Shown piece by piece: positions 44,041-55,000 of a stretch of 64,000 nt of DNA. Position 1 is the first letter of the stretch, and each line of letters starts with the position of its first letter. The position numbers were made by a program, and so were the translations under genes. The notes below the pieces were generated by a model. It had not been told where the DNA came from and did not search any database. It worked only from the letters and a program-made list of their open reading frames with translations. Source of the DNA: Aplectana chamaeleonis (lineage: Eukaryota > Nematoda > Chromadorea > Rhabditida > Cosmocercidae); NCBI GenBank assembly GCA_029168955.1, contig JAPDOI010000150.1:1240001-1304000 (forward strand). Reading direction: 5' to 3'.

Positions 44041-44267
44041 CTTTAGTTCCGCGCGTGGTTTCGTCGTGGATGCTCCAACCAGTCATCTCGATTCTCAGTT
44101 TCTCTCTTCTCATCCTCATCCTATCCCTTCTTCCATATTCACTCTTAACCTGTCTCTATTTTCTTCAATTCAATTCTGACAATTACAGGATCATGAGAAA
44201 GGGACCTTCTATAGAATCACAGATTTTTGTTTTGTCCCAGTTGCTGAGCGCTGAGCGCATCCTGACT

Positions 44268-47200
44268 GAATTTTTTGATTTTTCGATGCATAAAGCTGTT
44301 TTCAGTATTGTTGGCGATATCCTCATCCCCTCAAACCAGTATTTTCGAGGGCTATATCCTGAGAGATTCTGTGAGATATGCACAGAAAATCTGAAATTTT
44401 TGATTTCTCGATGCATAAAGCTTTTTTCAGTATTGTTGGCGATATCCTCATCCCCTCAAACCAAATTTATAGTATTTTCGAGGGCTATATCCTGAGAGAT
44501 TCTGTGAGATATGCACAGAAAATCTGAAATTTTTGATTTCTCGATGCATAAAGCTTTTTTCAGTATTGTTGGCGATATCCTCATCCCCTCAAACCAAATT
44601 TATAGTATTTTCGAGGGCTATATCCTGAGAGATTCTGTGAGATATGCACAGAAAATCTGAAATTTTCGATTTCTCGATGCATAGAGCTTTTTTCAGTATT
44701 GTTGGCGATGTCCTCATCCCTCAAACGAAATTTATAGTATTTTCGAGGGCTATATCCTGAGAGATTCTGTGAGATATGCACAGAAAATCTAAAATTTTTT
44801 GATTTTTCGATGCATAGAGCTTTTTTCAGTATTGTTGGCGATATCCTCATCCCCTCAATCCAAGTTTATAGTATTTTCGAGGGCCTTATACTGAGAGATT
44901 CTGTGAGATATGCACAGAAAATCTGAAATTTTTCATACAGAAAATCTGAATTTTTTGATTTTTCGATGCATAAAGCTGTTTTCAGTATTGTTGGCGATAT
45001 CCTCATCCCTCAAACGAAATTTATAGTATTTTCGAGGGCTATATCCTGAGAGATTCTGTGAGATATGCACAGAAAATCTGGAAGTTTTGATTTCTCGATG
45101 CATAGAGCTTTTTTCAGTATTGTTGGCGATATCCTCATCCCCTCAAACCAAATTTATAGTATTTTCGAGGGCTATATCCTGAGAGATTCTGTGAGATATG
45201 CACAGAAAATCTGAAATTTTTGATTTCTCGATGCATAAAGCTTTTTTCAGTATTGTTGGCGATATCCTCATCCCCTCAAACCAAATTTATAGTATTTTCG
45301 AGGGCTATATCCTGAGAGATTCTGTGAGATATGCACAGAAAATCTGAAATTTTTCATACAGAAAATCTGAATTTTTTGATTTCTCGATGCATAGAGCTTT
45401 TTTCAGTATTGTTGGCGATATCCTCATCCCCTCAATCCAAGTTTATAGTATTTTCGAGGGCTTTATACTGAGAGATTCTGTGAGATATGCACAGAAAATC
45501 TGAAATTTTTCATACAGAAAATCTGAATTTTTTGATTTTTCGATGCATAAAGCTGTTTTCAGTATTGTTGGCGATATCCTCATCCCTCAAACGAAATTTA
45601 TAGTATTTTCGAGGGCTATATCCTGAGAGATTCTGTGAGATATGCACAGAAAATCTGAAATTTTTGATTTCTCGATGCATAAAGCTTTTTTCAGTATTGT
45701 TGGCGATATCCTCATCCCCTCAAACCAAATTTATAGTATTTTCGAGGGCTATATCCTGAGAGATTCTGTGAGATATGCACAGAAAATCTGAAATTTTTGA
45801 TTTCTCGATGCATAAAGCTTTTTTCAGCATTGTTGGCGATATCCTCATCCCCTCAAACCAAATTTATAGTATTTTCGAGGGCTATATTCTGAGAGATTCT
45901 GTGAGATATGCTGAGAAAATCTGAAATTTTTCATACAGAAAATCTGAATTTTTTGATTTCTCGATGCATAAAGCTTTTTTTCAGTATTGTTGGCGATATC
46001 CTCATCCCCTCAAACCAAATTTATAGTATTTTCGAGGGCTATATTCTGAGAGATTCTGTGAGATATGCAGAGAAAATCTGAAATTTTTCATACAGAAAAT
46101 CTGAATTTTTTGATTTCTCGATGCATAGAGCTTTTTTCAGTATTGTTGGCGATATCCTCATCCCCTCAAACCAAATTTATAGTATTTTCGAGGGCTATAT
46201 TCTGAGAGATTTTGTGAGATATGCTGAGAGAATCTGAAATTTTTCATACAGAAAATCTGAATTTTTTGATTTCTCGATGCATAGAGCTTTTTTCAGCATT
46301 GTTGGCGATATCCTCATCCCCTCAAACCAAATTTATAGTATTTTCGAGGGCTATATTCTGAGAGATTCTGTGAGATATGCTGAGAAAATCTGAAATTTTT
46401 CATACAGAAAATCTGAATTTTTTGATTTCTCGATGCATAGAGCTTTTTTCAGTATTGTTGGCGATATCCTCATCCCCTCAAACCAAATTTATGGTATTGT
46501 CGAGGGCTATATACTGAGAGATTCTGTGAGATATGCACAGAAAATCTGAAATTTTTCATACAGAAAATCTGAATTTTTTGATTTCTCGATGCATAGAGCT
46601 TTTTTCAGTATTGTTGGCGATATCCTCATCCCCTCAAACCAAATTTATAGTATTTTCGAGGGCTATATTCTGAGAGATTCTGTGAGATATGCTGAGAAAA
46701 TCTGAAATTTTTCATACAGAAAATCTGAATTTTTTGATTTCTCGATGCATAGAGCTTTTTTCAGCATTGTTGGCGATATCCTCATCCCCTCAAACCAAAT
46801 TTATAGTATTTTCGAGGGCTATATTCTGAGAGATTTTGTGAGATATGCTGAGAAAATCTGAAATTTTTCATACAGAAAATCTGAATTTTTTGATTTCTCG
46901 ATGCATAGAGCTTTTTTCAGTATTGTTGGCGATATCCTCGTCCCCTCAAACCAAATTTATAGTATTTTCGAGGGCTATATTCTGAGAGATTTTGTGAGAT
47001 ATGCTGAGAAAATCTGAAATTTTTCATACAGATTTCTCGATGCATAGAGCTTTTTTCAGCATTGTTGGCGATATCCTCATCCCCTCAAACCAAATTTATA
47101 GTATTTTCGAGGGCTATATCCTGAGAGATTCTGTGAGATATGCACAGAAAATCTGAAATTTTTCATACAGAAAATCTGAATTTTTTGATTTCTCGATGCA

Positions 47201-48897
47201 TAGAGCTTTTTTCAGTATTGTTGGCGATATCCTCATCCCCTCAAACCAAATTTATAGTATTTTCGAGGGCTATATTCTGAGAGATTTTGTGAGATATGCT
47301 GAGAAAATCTGAAATTTTTCATACAGAAAATCTGAATTTTTTGATTTCTCGATGCATAGAGCTTTTTTCAGTATTGTTGGCGATATCCTCATCCCCTCAA
47401 ACCAAATTTATAGTATTTTCGAGGGCTATATTCTGAGAGATTCTGTGAGATATGCACAGAAAATCTGAAATTTTTCATGCAGAAAATCTGAATTTTTGAT
47501 TTCTCGATGCATAGAGCTTTTTTCAGTATTGTTGGCGATATCCTCATCCCTCAAACCAAATTTATAGTATTTTCGAGGGCTTTATCCTGAGAGAGATTCT
47601 GTGAGATATGCAGAGAAAATCTGAAATTTTTCATACAGAAAATCTGAATTTTTGATTTCTCGATGCATAGAGCTTTTTCAGTATTGTTGGCGATATCCTC
47701 ATCCCTCAAACCAAATTTATGGTATTGTCGAGGGCTATATACTGAGAGATTCTGTGAGATATACACAGAAAATCTGAAATTTTTCATACAGAAAATCTGA
47801 ATTTTTCGATTTCTCGATGCATAGAGCTTTTTCAGTATTGTTGGCGATATCCTCATCCCTCAAACCAAATTTATAGTATTTTCGAGGGCTATGTCCTGAG
47901 AGAGATTCTGTGAGATATGCACAGAAAATCTGAAATTTTTCATACAGAAAATCTGAATTTTTTGATTTCTCGATGCATAGAGCTTTTTTCAGTATTGTTG
48001 GCGATATCCTCATCCCCTCAAACCAAATTTATAGTATTTTCGAGGGCTTTATCCTGAGAGATTCTGTGAGATATGCAGAGAAAATCTGAAATTTTTCATA
48101 CAGAAAATCTGAATTTTTTGATTTCTCGATGCATAGAGCTTTTTTCAGTATTGTTGGCGATATCCTCATCCCCTCAAACCAAATTTATGGTATTGTCGAG
48201 GGCTATATACTGAGAGATTCTGTGAGATATACACAGAAAATCTGAAATTTTTCATACAGAAAATCTGAATGTTTTGATTTCTCGATGCATAGAGCTTTTT
48301 TCAGTATTGTTGGCGATATCCTCATCCCCTCAAACCAAATTTATAGTATTTTCGAGGGCTATGTCCTGAGAGATTCTGTGAGATATGCAGAGAAAATCTG
48401 AAATTTTTCATACAGAAAATCTGATTTTTTTGATTTCTCGATGCATAGAGCTTTTTTCAGTATTGTTGGCGATATCCTCATCCCCTCAAACCAAATTTAT
48501 AGTATTTTCGAGGGCTATGTCCTGAGAGATTCTGTGAGATATGCAGAGAAAATCTGAAATTTTTCATACAGAAAATCTGAATTTTTTGATTTCTCGATGC
48601 ATAGAGCTTTTTTCAGTATTGTTGGCGATATCCTCATCCCCTCAAACCAAATTTATAGTATTTTCGAGGGCTTTATCCTGAGAGATTCTGTGAGATATGC
48701 AGAGAAAATCTGAAATTTTTCATACAGAAAATCTGATTTTTTTGATTTCTCGATGCATAGAGCTTTTTTCAGTATTGTTGGCGATATCCTCATCCCCTCA
48801 AACCAAATTTATAGTATTTTCGAGGGCTATAGCTCCGTTTACACCACCACAATGAAGAAAACCCTGAGAAATTCTGTGTGATATGCGCAGAAAATTC
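44268..48897. repeat. Satellite array of about 31 units
   Basis: A tandem array in which GGCGATATCCTCATCCC recurs about 31 times. The unit is 133 bp at the left and mostly about 156 bp elsewhere. The longer form adds about 23 bp containing a second CAGAAAATCTGAAT after CATA, a local duplication of AGAAAATCTGAAATTTTT. Short and long units are mixed at the left and long units dominate to the right. The edges decay (truncated unit after 48830). The repeated peptides in several frames are consequences of this. It is probably a plain satellite. Confidence 0.97.
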
Positions 48898-49320
48898 GAA
48901 ATTCCACCAAGTTTTGTGTAAGTAATTTTTACCTTCTAGACCTTCGCGTCCATATGAATTTTTTCACAGGCAAATATTTCAGTGCGCCCATGCTTATTTC
49001 CGCATAAAAACATATACAGTCAAAGAGGGTCTTCATGACACATCCTGAGATATCTAATTATTGGTTTTCATGTCAACTGTTGTACATTACTGGAGTAGAT
49101 TATGAAGTGTTTTTCTCAAGCAACTTCTCCAACACGCGAGGCTTTTTCATTGCGATTGAAGTATCTTAATTCAAGGCTACCTTCGCTTATGTCGGCGAAC
49201 TGAAGCGAGCAATAGCTTTCAATCCCCGCATGATTTCAACACAACGTTCCTTCAATTTTGTCAGAAGCTTCGGCGAACAAGACCCTTTGTTCATTAAGCC
49301 AGAAGATTACTGCCTATGAT
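48898..49320. other. Unassigned DNA after the satellite
   Basis: No gene is recognised between the satellite edge and the GC-rich hairpins. Confidence 0.4.
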
Positions 49321-49497
49321 TGAAGGAAAGGGCCGGCGAAGCCGGCCCCTCGTTTGGCGAAGCCAAACGACCTGCGGCGTGGGCCCGCGTCAGCCCGCCC
49401 ACGACGGAATGGGGCCGGCGAAGCTGGCCCCCCGTTTGGCGAAACCAGACGACCAGCGGCGCAGGCCGCCGTGAGCCGGCCGGCCCCGCTGGTAAAC
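49321..49497. repeat. GC-rich hairpin block
   Basis: Direct repetition of a composite hairpin: GGGCCGGCGAAGCCGGCCCC followed by GTTTGGCGAAGCCAAAC, then again GGGGCCGGCGAAGCTGGCCC followed by GTTTGGCGAAACCAGAC. The final GAGCCGGCCGGCCCCG closes the block. Period about 85 bp. This could be a transposon end with strong secondary structure. Confidence 0.85.
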
Positions 49498-49682
49498 GAA
49501 TAATTCGAATAATCCACTTCTTCAAATATTCGATTATTTGAATAAACGAATATTTCCTTTCTTTGAATATTCGACTATTCGAATAACCCGAATAATCCAC
49601 TTCTTTGAATATTCGAATATTCGAATTATTCGAATATTCGAATATTATTCGAATAAACGAATATTTGGGCAACACTATTGCG
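49498..49682. repeat. GAATATTCGAATA palindromic repeat, copy 1
   Basis: A run of GAATATTCGAATATTCG and CGAATAATCCACTTCTTTG phrases. The end TTCGAATAAACGAATATTTGGGCAACACT is shared with 52068-52285 (last 20 bases AACGAATATTTGGGCAACAC). Confidence 0.9.
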
Positions 49683-49926
49683 TACTATCGCATCCAATCC
49701 ATTCGGGCAAACTGGGGTATCGGCAACAGGTTGAGAAGTTGTCATCTCGAAACTGCACCCTCTTGACAACTCAAATCGCTCGCATTGTAAGCCTGACAAC
49801 TGCCCGTGGCCCAGCGACGTCCGCCTGTTGTCGGGCTGTTGGCATTTTTACCTGTCGCGTTTAGCGGCCTATTTAGCAGCGGTATACATCCTGCAAGACT
49901 TTTATGAGGCTTAGGAACTACTTTGC
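49683..49926. other. Short unassigned stretch
   Basis: No gene recognised. A hint of protein-like frames appears on the minus strand but these belong to the repeats. Confidence 0.4.
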
Positions 49927-50095
49927 ACCGACCCGCGTCGCGATCGGTGCATCGACGCGCATCGCGGTCAGCAAAACTACACGCGTCGCGGTCGGCAAAC
50001 CGACACGCGTAGCGGTCGGCGCGTGGACACGCGTCGCGGTCGACACACCGACACGCAGCGTGGCCGGTACACCCACGCGTCGCGGCTGGGTCGCC
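49927..50095 (-). repeat. 24-nt minisatellite downstream of the SL1-like copy 3
   Basis: About seven 24-nt units on the minus strand, such as GACGCGTGTCCACGCGCCGA, TACGCGTGTCGGTTTGCCGA and GATGCGCGTCGATGCACCGA (first 20 bases of each). It directly follows the SL1-like copy, and a shorter array of the same unit follows copy 2 at 43682. All frames through it encode repeated peptides. Confidence 0.9.
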
Positions 50096-50181
50096 CAACC
50101 TCCACTGAGACTGCCACCGGATGGGCAGGGCTTCCAGATGCTGGGCGAGGCCAATGTACCGCATACTTGGGTAATTGAACC
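50075..50181 (-). pseudogene. SL1-like RNA-derived sequence, copy 3
   Basis: On the minus strand starting at 50181, 19 of 22 bases match SL1 (differences at positions 5, 19 and 21). It is followed by an intact donor GT. CCAA...TTGG can form the leader stem with one mismatch. The following CATTGGCCTCGCCCAGCATCTGG aligns with CTTGGACCTTGCTCAGCCTCTGG of the 7745 copy (shared 20-base windows are TTGGCCTCGCCCAGCATCTG and TTGGACCTTGCTCAGCCTCT). This downstream homology shows the copies share an ancestor larger than the leader. Confidence 0.65.
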
Positions 50182-50207
50182 GGCTGCACTCTTGTCACTT
50201 AAATTCA

Positions 50208-50918
50208 GCATACACGCTCGTAAACGTGGTTGAGATACTAACTACGGAAGTTGAATGGCATGGCTCAGAACACAACGCCTACGCATTCTGAAACCCAAAA
50301 ACGACCAAAAGTGACGCTACACGACTGAGGAGTCGGCCCCGCACCTGTATCAGCCCGCCCCTGTATTCGCCTCCTCCCCCAAACAGAAGTGCTGGGCCAT
50401 TCCCACCATCGTCGATGTGTATGGCTCACTTATTGTACTCATTGTACCACCCACAAGCGTCGCCGGTGGTGGGAATGGCCCAGCACCCCTTTTTTGGAGG
50501 CGGACGCAAATACAAGGGCGGGTACAGGCCATAAAACGGCCAATGTCTCACCGTCGACTGCGTACGACGCGCTGCGCGACCGCAGGCGCGTCGGAAGCAG
50601 ACGGGTTTAGGCCGCCGCGCGACGAGTTTTGGCCGCCGCGCGACGTTTCGGGCGCCGCGCGGCGGACGAAACTCGTCGCGCGGCGGCCAAAACTCGTCTG
50701 CTTCCGACGCGCCTGCGGTCGCGCAGCGCGTCGTACGCAGTCGACGGTGAGACATTGGCCGTTTTATGGCCTGTAGATGCAGGCGCGGGGCTAACTTCTC
50801 AGTCGTGTAGCGTCTTTGTGGGCCGTTTTTGACGCTCCAAAATGCGTAGGCGTTGTGTTCTGAGCCATACCATTATATTTCCGTAGTTATCTCAACCACG
50901 TTTACGAGCGTGTACTCT
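50208..50918. repeat. Compound palindrome of about 710 bp
   Basis: Outer arms 50208-50355 and 50770-50918 are inverted (TACACGCTCGTAAACGTGGT versus ACCACGTTTACGAGCGTGTA). Inside lie a hairpin at about 50367-50517 (GTGCTGGGCCATTCCCACCA versus TGGTGGGAATGGCCCAGCAC) and a long GC-rich hairpin at about 50524-50777 whose arms run through GTCGACTGCGTACGACGCGC and GCGTCGGAAGCAGACG. Non-coding despite open frames on both strands. Confidence 0.92.
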
Positions 50919-51070
50919 GAGTTTTGGCCGAGAAATAGCCGCGAAACAGACGCAAAATGCCTTTTTCCCGAGTAATAGTCGCGAAAAAGCCGCTAAATAA
51001 TGCTGGCAGCGAAATAGTCGCCAAATAATGCTCGCCGTGATATAGCCGCAAAATACCCGCTAAATTGACG
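50919..51070. repeat. AAATAGCCG-type degenerate array
   Basis: GTTTTGGCCGAGAAATAGCCGCG followed by CGAGTAATAGTCGCG, GCGAAATAGTCGCC and ATAGCCGCAAAATACCCGC. This is the same degenerate module that surrounds the SL1-like copy 1 at 7558-7690 and 7905-7950. Confidence 0.75.
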
Positions 51071-51690
51071 CCGAATTTTTGGTCTGATTCGGTCTAGTTT
51101 GGTTTAGCTTGGTTGAGTTTAGTTGAGTTATGCGCGTTTTATGCGAAGGCGAGCTTCATAGTGCTGCTTAGCCGTGCCCTACTCCGGAATCTCAGCGACA
51201 ATTCGAAAAAACTGAGCGACAATTCGTAGTTAGTCGTTGAGACCGACACCATGTCACTAGGAACTCGCTGTATAATATCTCGCTTCCCAGTTCCATCAGA
51301 CGTCTGGGCGACAACAGACGTTGAGTGGCTCAGGATCTGGCACGAACTTGAGACTATATCCAGCTGACCCTCCTAGGTGGCTGGAAACCATCGAATTCCA
51401 CGTCCAGCATTATGGAAGGAGAGAACTTGGGCTTTTGCGTCAGAATTCAGGTGAAGTTCACCGGGAAAGTAGACAAATAGCATCAACTCGAACCAGTTTC
51501 ATGAAAATACACATGAAAATGGCTCATTCTGGCCATAATCGTGAGAAATTTCCATGTTGCTCAAGTGTTGCTATACTTGTGAGCCGCTCGAGATTTGAAC
51601 TTTTCTCTATAACTAAAGGTGAAATGGGCATTTCTAGCGTTTTGACAAAATCCTACGAGCGATTTAATATATTGGAAATACCTGTTATAC
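51071..51690. other. Unassigned DNA
   Basis: A plus-strand frame of 164 codons (51321-51815) runs into the next MITE. Its first part lacks motifs, so I do not call a gene. TTGGTTTAGCTTGGTTGAGT-like simple repetition is present near 51095-51130. Confidence 0.4.
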
Positions 51691-51966
51691 TGTGCTTATC
51701 TGGGTCAAACTCCGGTCCGCAATTGCGTCTCGACACGCTTTGCGGCCGCGCGCTTTCGAGTCGGAAGAGTTTTCAGCGCCGCAGTTGCGGATCTGTTGAC
51801 TCTAGGGGGTTTTAGAAACTGGAAACTAAACAAAATTGAAGAAAACTGTATAAAAAAGCCATATCGTGTAGGCTTCGTAGCTGGAAACTCAATTGACTCG
51901 AGCGCGTGCGGCCGCAAAGCGTGTCGTGACGCAATCGCGGACCGGAATTTAACCCAGATAAGCATA
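51691..51966. mobile_element. MITE of the TGTGCTTATCTGG family
   Basis: TGTGCTTATCTGGGTCAAAC on the left, inverted GGAATTTAACCCAGATAAGC on the right. The middle contains ACTCTAGGGGGTTTTAGAAA. Same family as 29623 but in the opposite order of internal segments. Confidence 0.92.
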
Positions 51967-52067
51967 GTAACTTCATATTTATGAGGTACTGAAGAATTGT
52001 GAGAAATTAGTAGTCACTAAGCTAAGATGTTTGAATTGTAAAACGGCAAAATGGAGTGCGATCTTGT

Positions 52068-52285
52068 CGAATATTCAAATTATTCGTGCTGAATATTCGA
52101 ATAAACCGAATATTTCACTTCTTTGAATATTCGAATATTCGAATGAACGAATATTCCACTTCTTTGAATATTCGATTATTCGAATAACCCGAATAATCCA
52201 CTTCTTTGAATATTCGAATATTCGAATTATTCGAATATTCGAATATTCGAATATTATTCGAATAAACGAATATTCGGGCAACACT
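52068..52285. repeat. GAATATTCGAATA palindromic repeat, copy 2
   Basis: A longer version of 49498-49682 ending with CGAATAAACGAATATTCGGG then CAACACT. Internal direct repeats of CCACTTCTTTGAATATTCGA occur about every 55 bp. Confidence 0.9.
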
Positions 52286-53690
52286 CTAGTGTTCTGTGCC
52301 TTTTGCATAGCACTTCGCGCTTCTCGCTGAGCCGGTTGCACTGGTCCTGCGCTCCTCCAGTTTCGTGTACTCGCTAAACAAATCAAATCTGTTGACTGCC
52401 GTTGCGCGCTGAGATAACTAGTGATTTATTACCGTGGAATAACTAGTTGTAGATACGCCTTGCCGATACTCTTTCCTAGTGTAAATCGTGTAGCGCGGAA
52501 TGTCCCTTCTACCTCTGACTTGAAAAGATCAATTTGTAGTCAGTAAAAGTGTTGTATATGTGTTTAAGCGGAAACGCGCGCCCTATTGAGAGGAACTGCG
52601 CTCCAATGAGAACGCGTTGTCGTCACCGTGCTGTGCAAAGATTTTCTGGTTCAGCTAGTGCGTGCCAGCTTTAATCGGGGAGCACTTAGAGCAGAAGTCA
52701 TATGAGAATGGAGCGCTCTGCCCGGAAGTGGGCCGAGGCCTTGAAGGACTCGCACGACGCTGCACACGAGACCTTCGTTGAAAATTCTAATCGCGTCGGC
52801 AGCCCTGGCAAACTTTCTTCAACTCGTGAGTTGCACTTTGAGATAAGGATTTTGATTTATATCTGAGTCTGCAGAATAATGACCATGTTTGGCCAACCAG
52901 AAACTTAGGGATGATGGTAATATGTAGTCCTTTGCTCGATTTCATGGTGGTTGCAGACAATCATCGGCGAAGTCTCAGGCAAGGTCGTCTTCATTAGAGC
53001 CTAAAAGGTTGAATTTATCAAGTTTAGCCGACCAAACATCGGCTCTATTCTAGGTACTCGATTTCGCGGTCTATAGCGGTAAATCAAAATCACGTCAGCT
53101 TGTAATGACACTTTCAAATCCTGCTTACTTCAAATAGATGGAGATTGCTCATCTGACCGTATTCGAACTCGTCATGTTTGCTCCTTGATCCTAGCACTAC
53201 GTTTATACTTGGAATCATGTGCTAATCTTGGATTTTAGCCCACACAAGGATTAACCTTTGAGGTGTTAACATGTGGCAGACTCCGGTGATGGCGTGTTTA
53301 CAGCTTCATGTAGTACCAGAAATGGACTACTCCTGTAACGTTTAATCTCTCCATCTGTTCCAATGGGTATTGAGAAGAGCTCCGCCCAATGGAAGTCCAC
53401 CTCTGCCAGTGTCTGGCGCCCATGGTTGACCTTCTGTCATCATCTTGGAATAATTGGCCCACCTTTTGATTGCTTTTTCTCGATTCTGTTGCTATTAAGA
53501 GCTTTCCATCCCTAGAAAAATGTGATTTGCGTACAGCGATGCCCCGTCAGCGCCGAATTTATAATTCAAAATTCACAGATTACGCTGGAAATCGTCCGAT
53601 TGGCAACTTTCAAGAGTCGCTAACCTGCTTTGAATTGAAATTGACATCTGGACTTTATGTTGCACTTACTCTTCCCAGCCTCTTTGCATG
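52286..53690. other. Unassigned DNA
   Basis: About 1.4 kb without recognisable repeats or a gene. A plus-strand frame of 175 codons from 53470 has an ordinary start but its second half is the MITE that starts at 53691, so it is rejected as a gene. Confidence 0.4.
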
Positions 53691-53981
53691 TAAAGTGTGT
53701 CCGAATGAGAATGGCGGCCTACGCGGCCGGCGTGCTTGGCAGTTGGCCGTCGCATTTGCCGCTCTCGGACGAGTGTTGGATTCGAAGGGCGGCCATCCCC
53801 CTCCCCCTGCTACAGAGATGATTGATCGGCGCAGTGTTTGCTGCCAGCCGGTGCCGGCTCCGCTCGTAGTCGAACGCTGTGGGGGGACGTTTCGCATGCA
53901 CGTCCAAGAGCGGCGAACGCGAAGGCCGCCTGACAAGCACGCCGGCCGCATATGCCGCCATTCTCATTCGGACACACTTTA
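53691..53981. mobile_element. Best-preserved MITE of the CGAATGAGA family
   Basis: TAAAGTGTGTCCGAATGAGA on the left is exactly inverted at the right (TCTCATTCGGACACACTTTA). The match continues to ATGGCGGC and, after a gap, GGCCGGCGTGCTTGGC against ACAAGCACGCCGGCC. About 290 bp and non-coding. Confidence 0.95.
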
Positions 53982-54107
53982 CATAGCAGTCATTTGACTA
54001 TTGATGGAGTCTTTAGAAACACATTTGATTTTTGCTGTAGGCCCCCAGTTATGCACTTAATCGACTCAGCGCCTTCATGACGTCTTCGAACTACGGTAAA
54101 TTCTGCA

Positions 54108-54180
54108 GCGCCTTGTTGCAGAGGTAGGCGTCTCGCCTCTGACTCAGTAGTCGAGGTGTTCGAATCCTACCGATGACTTT
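54108..54180 (+). pseudogene. tRNA-like sequence, probably a pseudogene or SINE head
   Basis: GCAGAGGTAGGCGTCTCG resembles a D arm/box A and GGTGTTCGAATCC a T arm/box B. I cannot build a good acceptor, anticodon or T stem (AGGTG does not pair with CCTAC), and the anticodon is not clear. A working tRNA is unlikely. Confidence 0.35.
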
Positions 54181-54480
54181 TTTGCATTTTATCAGAGTTA
54201 TTGTTTTATGGATTGGAAAACGTTTCTAAATGAGTTTGCCCCATTTCAGACTCTCAGCAAACTTTTTAAGTTGACCTACGTGAAGAATATTGTCTCTGAA
54301 CCGAGCTGTGGTGGGTTTCTCAGTTGGGCGAAAATCTAAGAGTCTCTTCAGGCAATTTTCAGTTGATCAGAAGTGAAGTTTCCGAACCAGGTCATAATTC
54401 TTCCTATGAGTTAGTCGGGGTCCTCAACAGTAGTCAGAGGTCTGTTTCTTGATATTATGAGGCTTACTGTAGGTTACTGT
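54181..54480. other. Unassigned DNA
   Basis: No gene or repeat ends recognised. Confidence 0.4.
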
Positions 54481-54545
54481 TGATATAATAACCGTTACGG
54501 TTACAGTTACGGTTACGGTTGCGGTTACGGTTACCGTACCGATAT
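54481..54545. repeat. TTACGG hexamer array
   Basis: About eight imperfect units of TTACGG (ACGGTTACAGTTACGGTTAC). It differs from the nematode telomere unit TTAGGC, so it is probably a simple repeat related to the CGGTAACC-rich family nearby. Confidence 0.85.
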
Positions 54546-55000
54546 ACGGTTGATATTCTACGATTGATACATATAAGGTGACCCGTGGTCAGGTCACAAA
54601 TAAGGTTTAGCCTCTTCAGTTATCGAGTTGTAAGTGAATTCAACCAGCTTCTGGGTGAGGATACGAGCCTGTTGAGTATGCCTTCGAATGCTTTTAAGAC
54701 TATCCTGAAAGTTAGCCGACAGTCCTAGCTGGCTTGCTGTGATGTGCTTGACACTTCGAGTCTACACATCTGTTCCTAATGCGTTTGATAAGCTCCTTTT
54801 TGTGTTTTTTTTTGTTTCTGACTCTAGTTTTTAAGGCTGTGCTTTACGTTCTTGTATATTTTGTATTCCATTTTGAGGCTTTTTTCATAACGTGGGCTTG
54901 TTCCGCGTTCCCAATAAATAAATGAAGAAATAAAATAAATATAAAGCTATCTAACTAGCGTAACTCGTACACTATTACTTCTAAAATCGACTAGTGATTT
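54546..55000. other. Unassigned DNA
   Basis: No gene recognised. Poly-T stretches near 54800 and AATAAATAAATG at 54915 are simple sequence. Confidence 0.4.

Noticed and set aside
44581..48013. Minus-strand frames encoding repeated peptides in the satellite
   Set aside because: They arise from the satellite unit, are broken at every variant unit, and have no start or splice context.
51321..51815. Plus-strand frame of 164 codons
   Set aside because: It ends inside a MITE of the TGTGCTT family, and no motif is visible before that.
53470..53997. Plus-strand frame of 175 codons
   Set aside because: Its second half is the MITE at 53691-53981, and the first half has no motif or splice support.
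54108..54180. Functional tRNA gene
   Set aside because: The acceptor, anticodon and T stems do not pair properly; only the box A and box B look right.
54481..54545. Possible interstitial telomere
   Set aside because: The unit is TTACGG, whereas nematode telomeres are TTAGGC.
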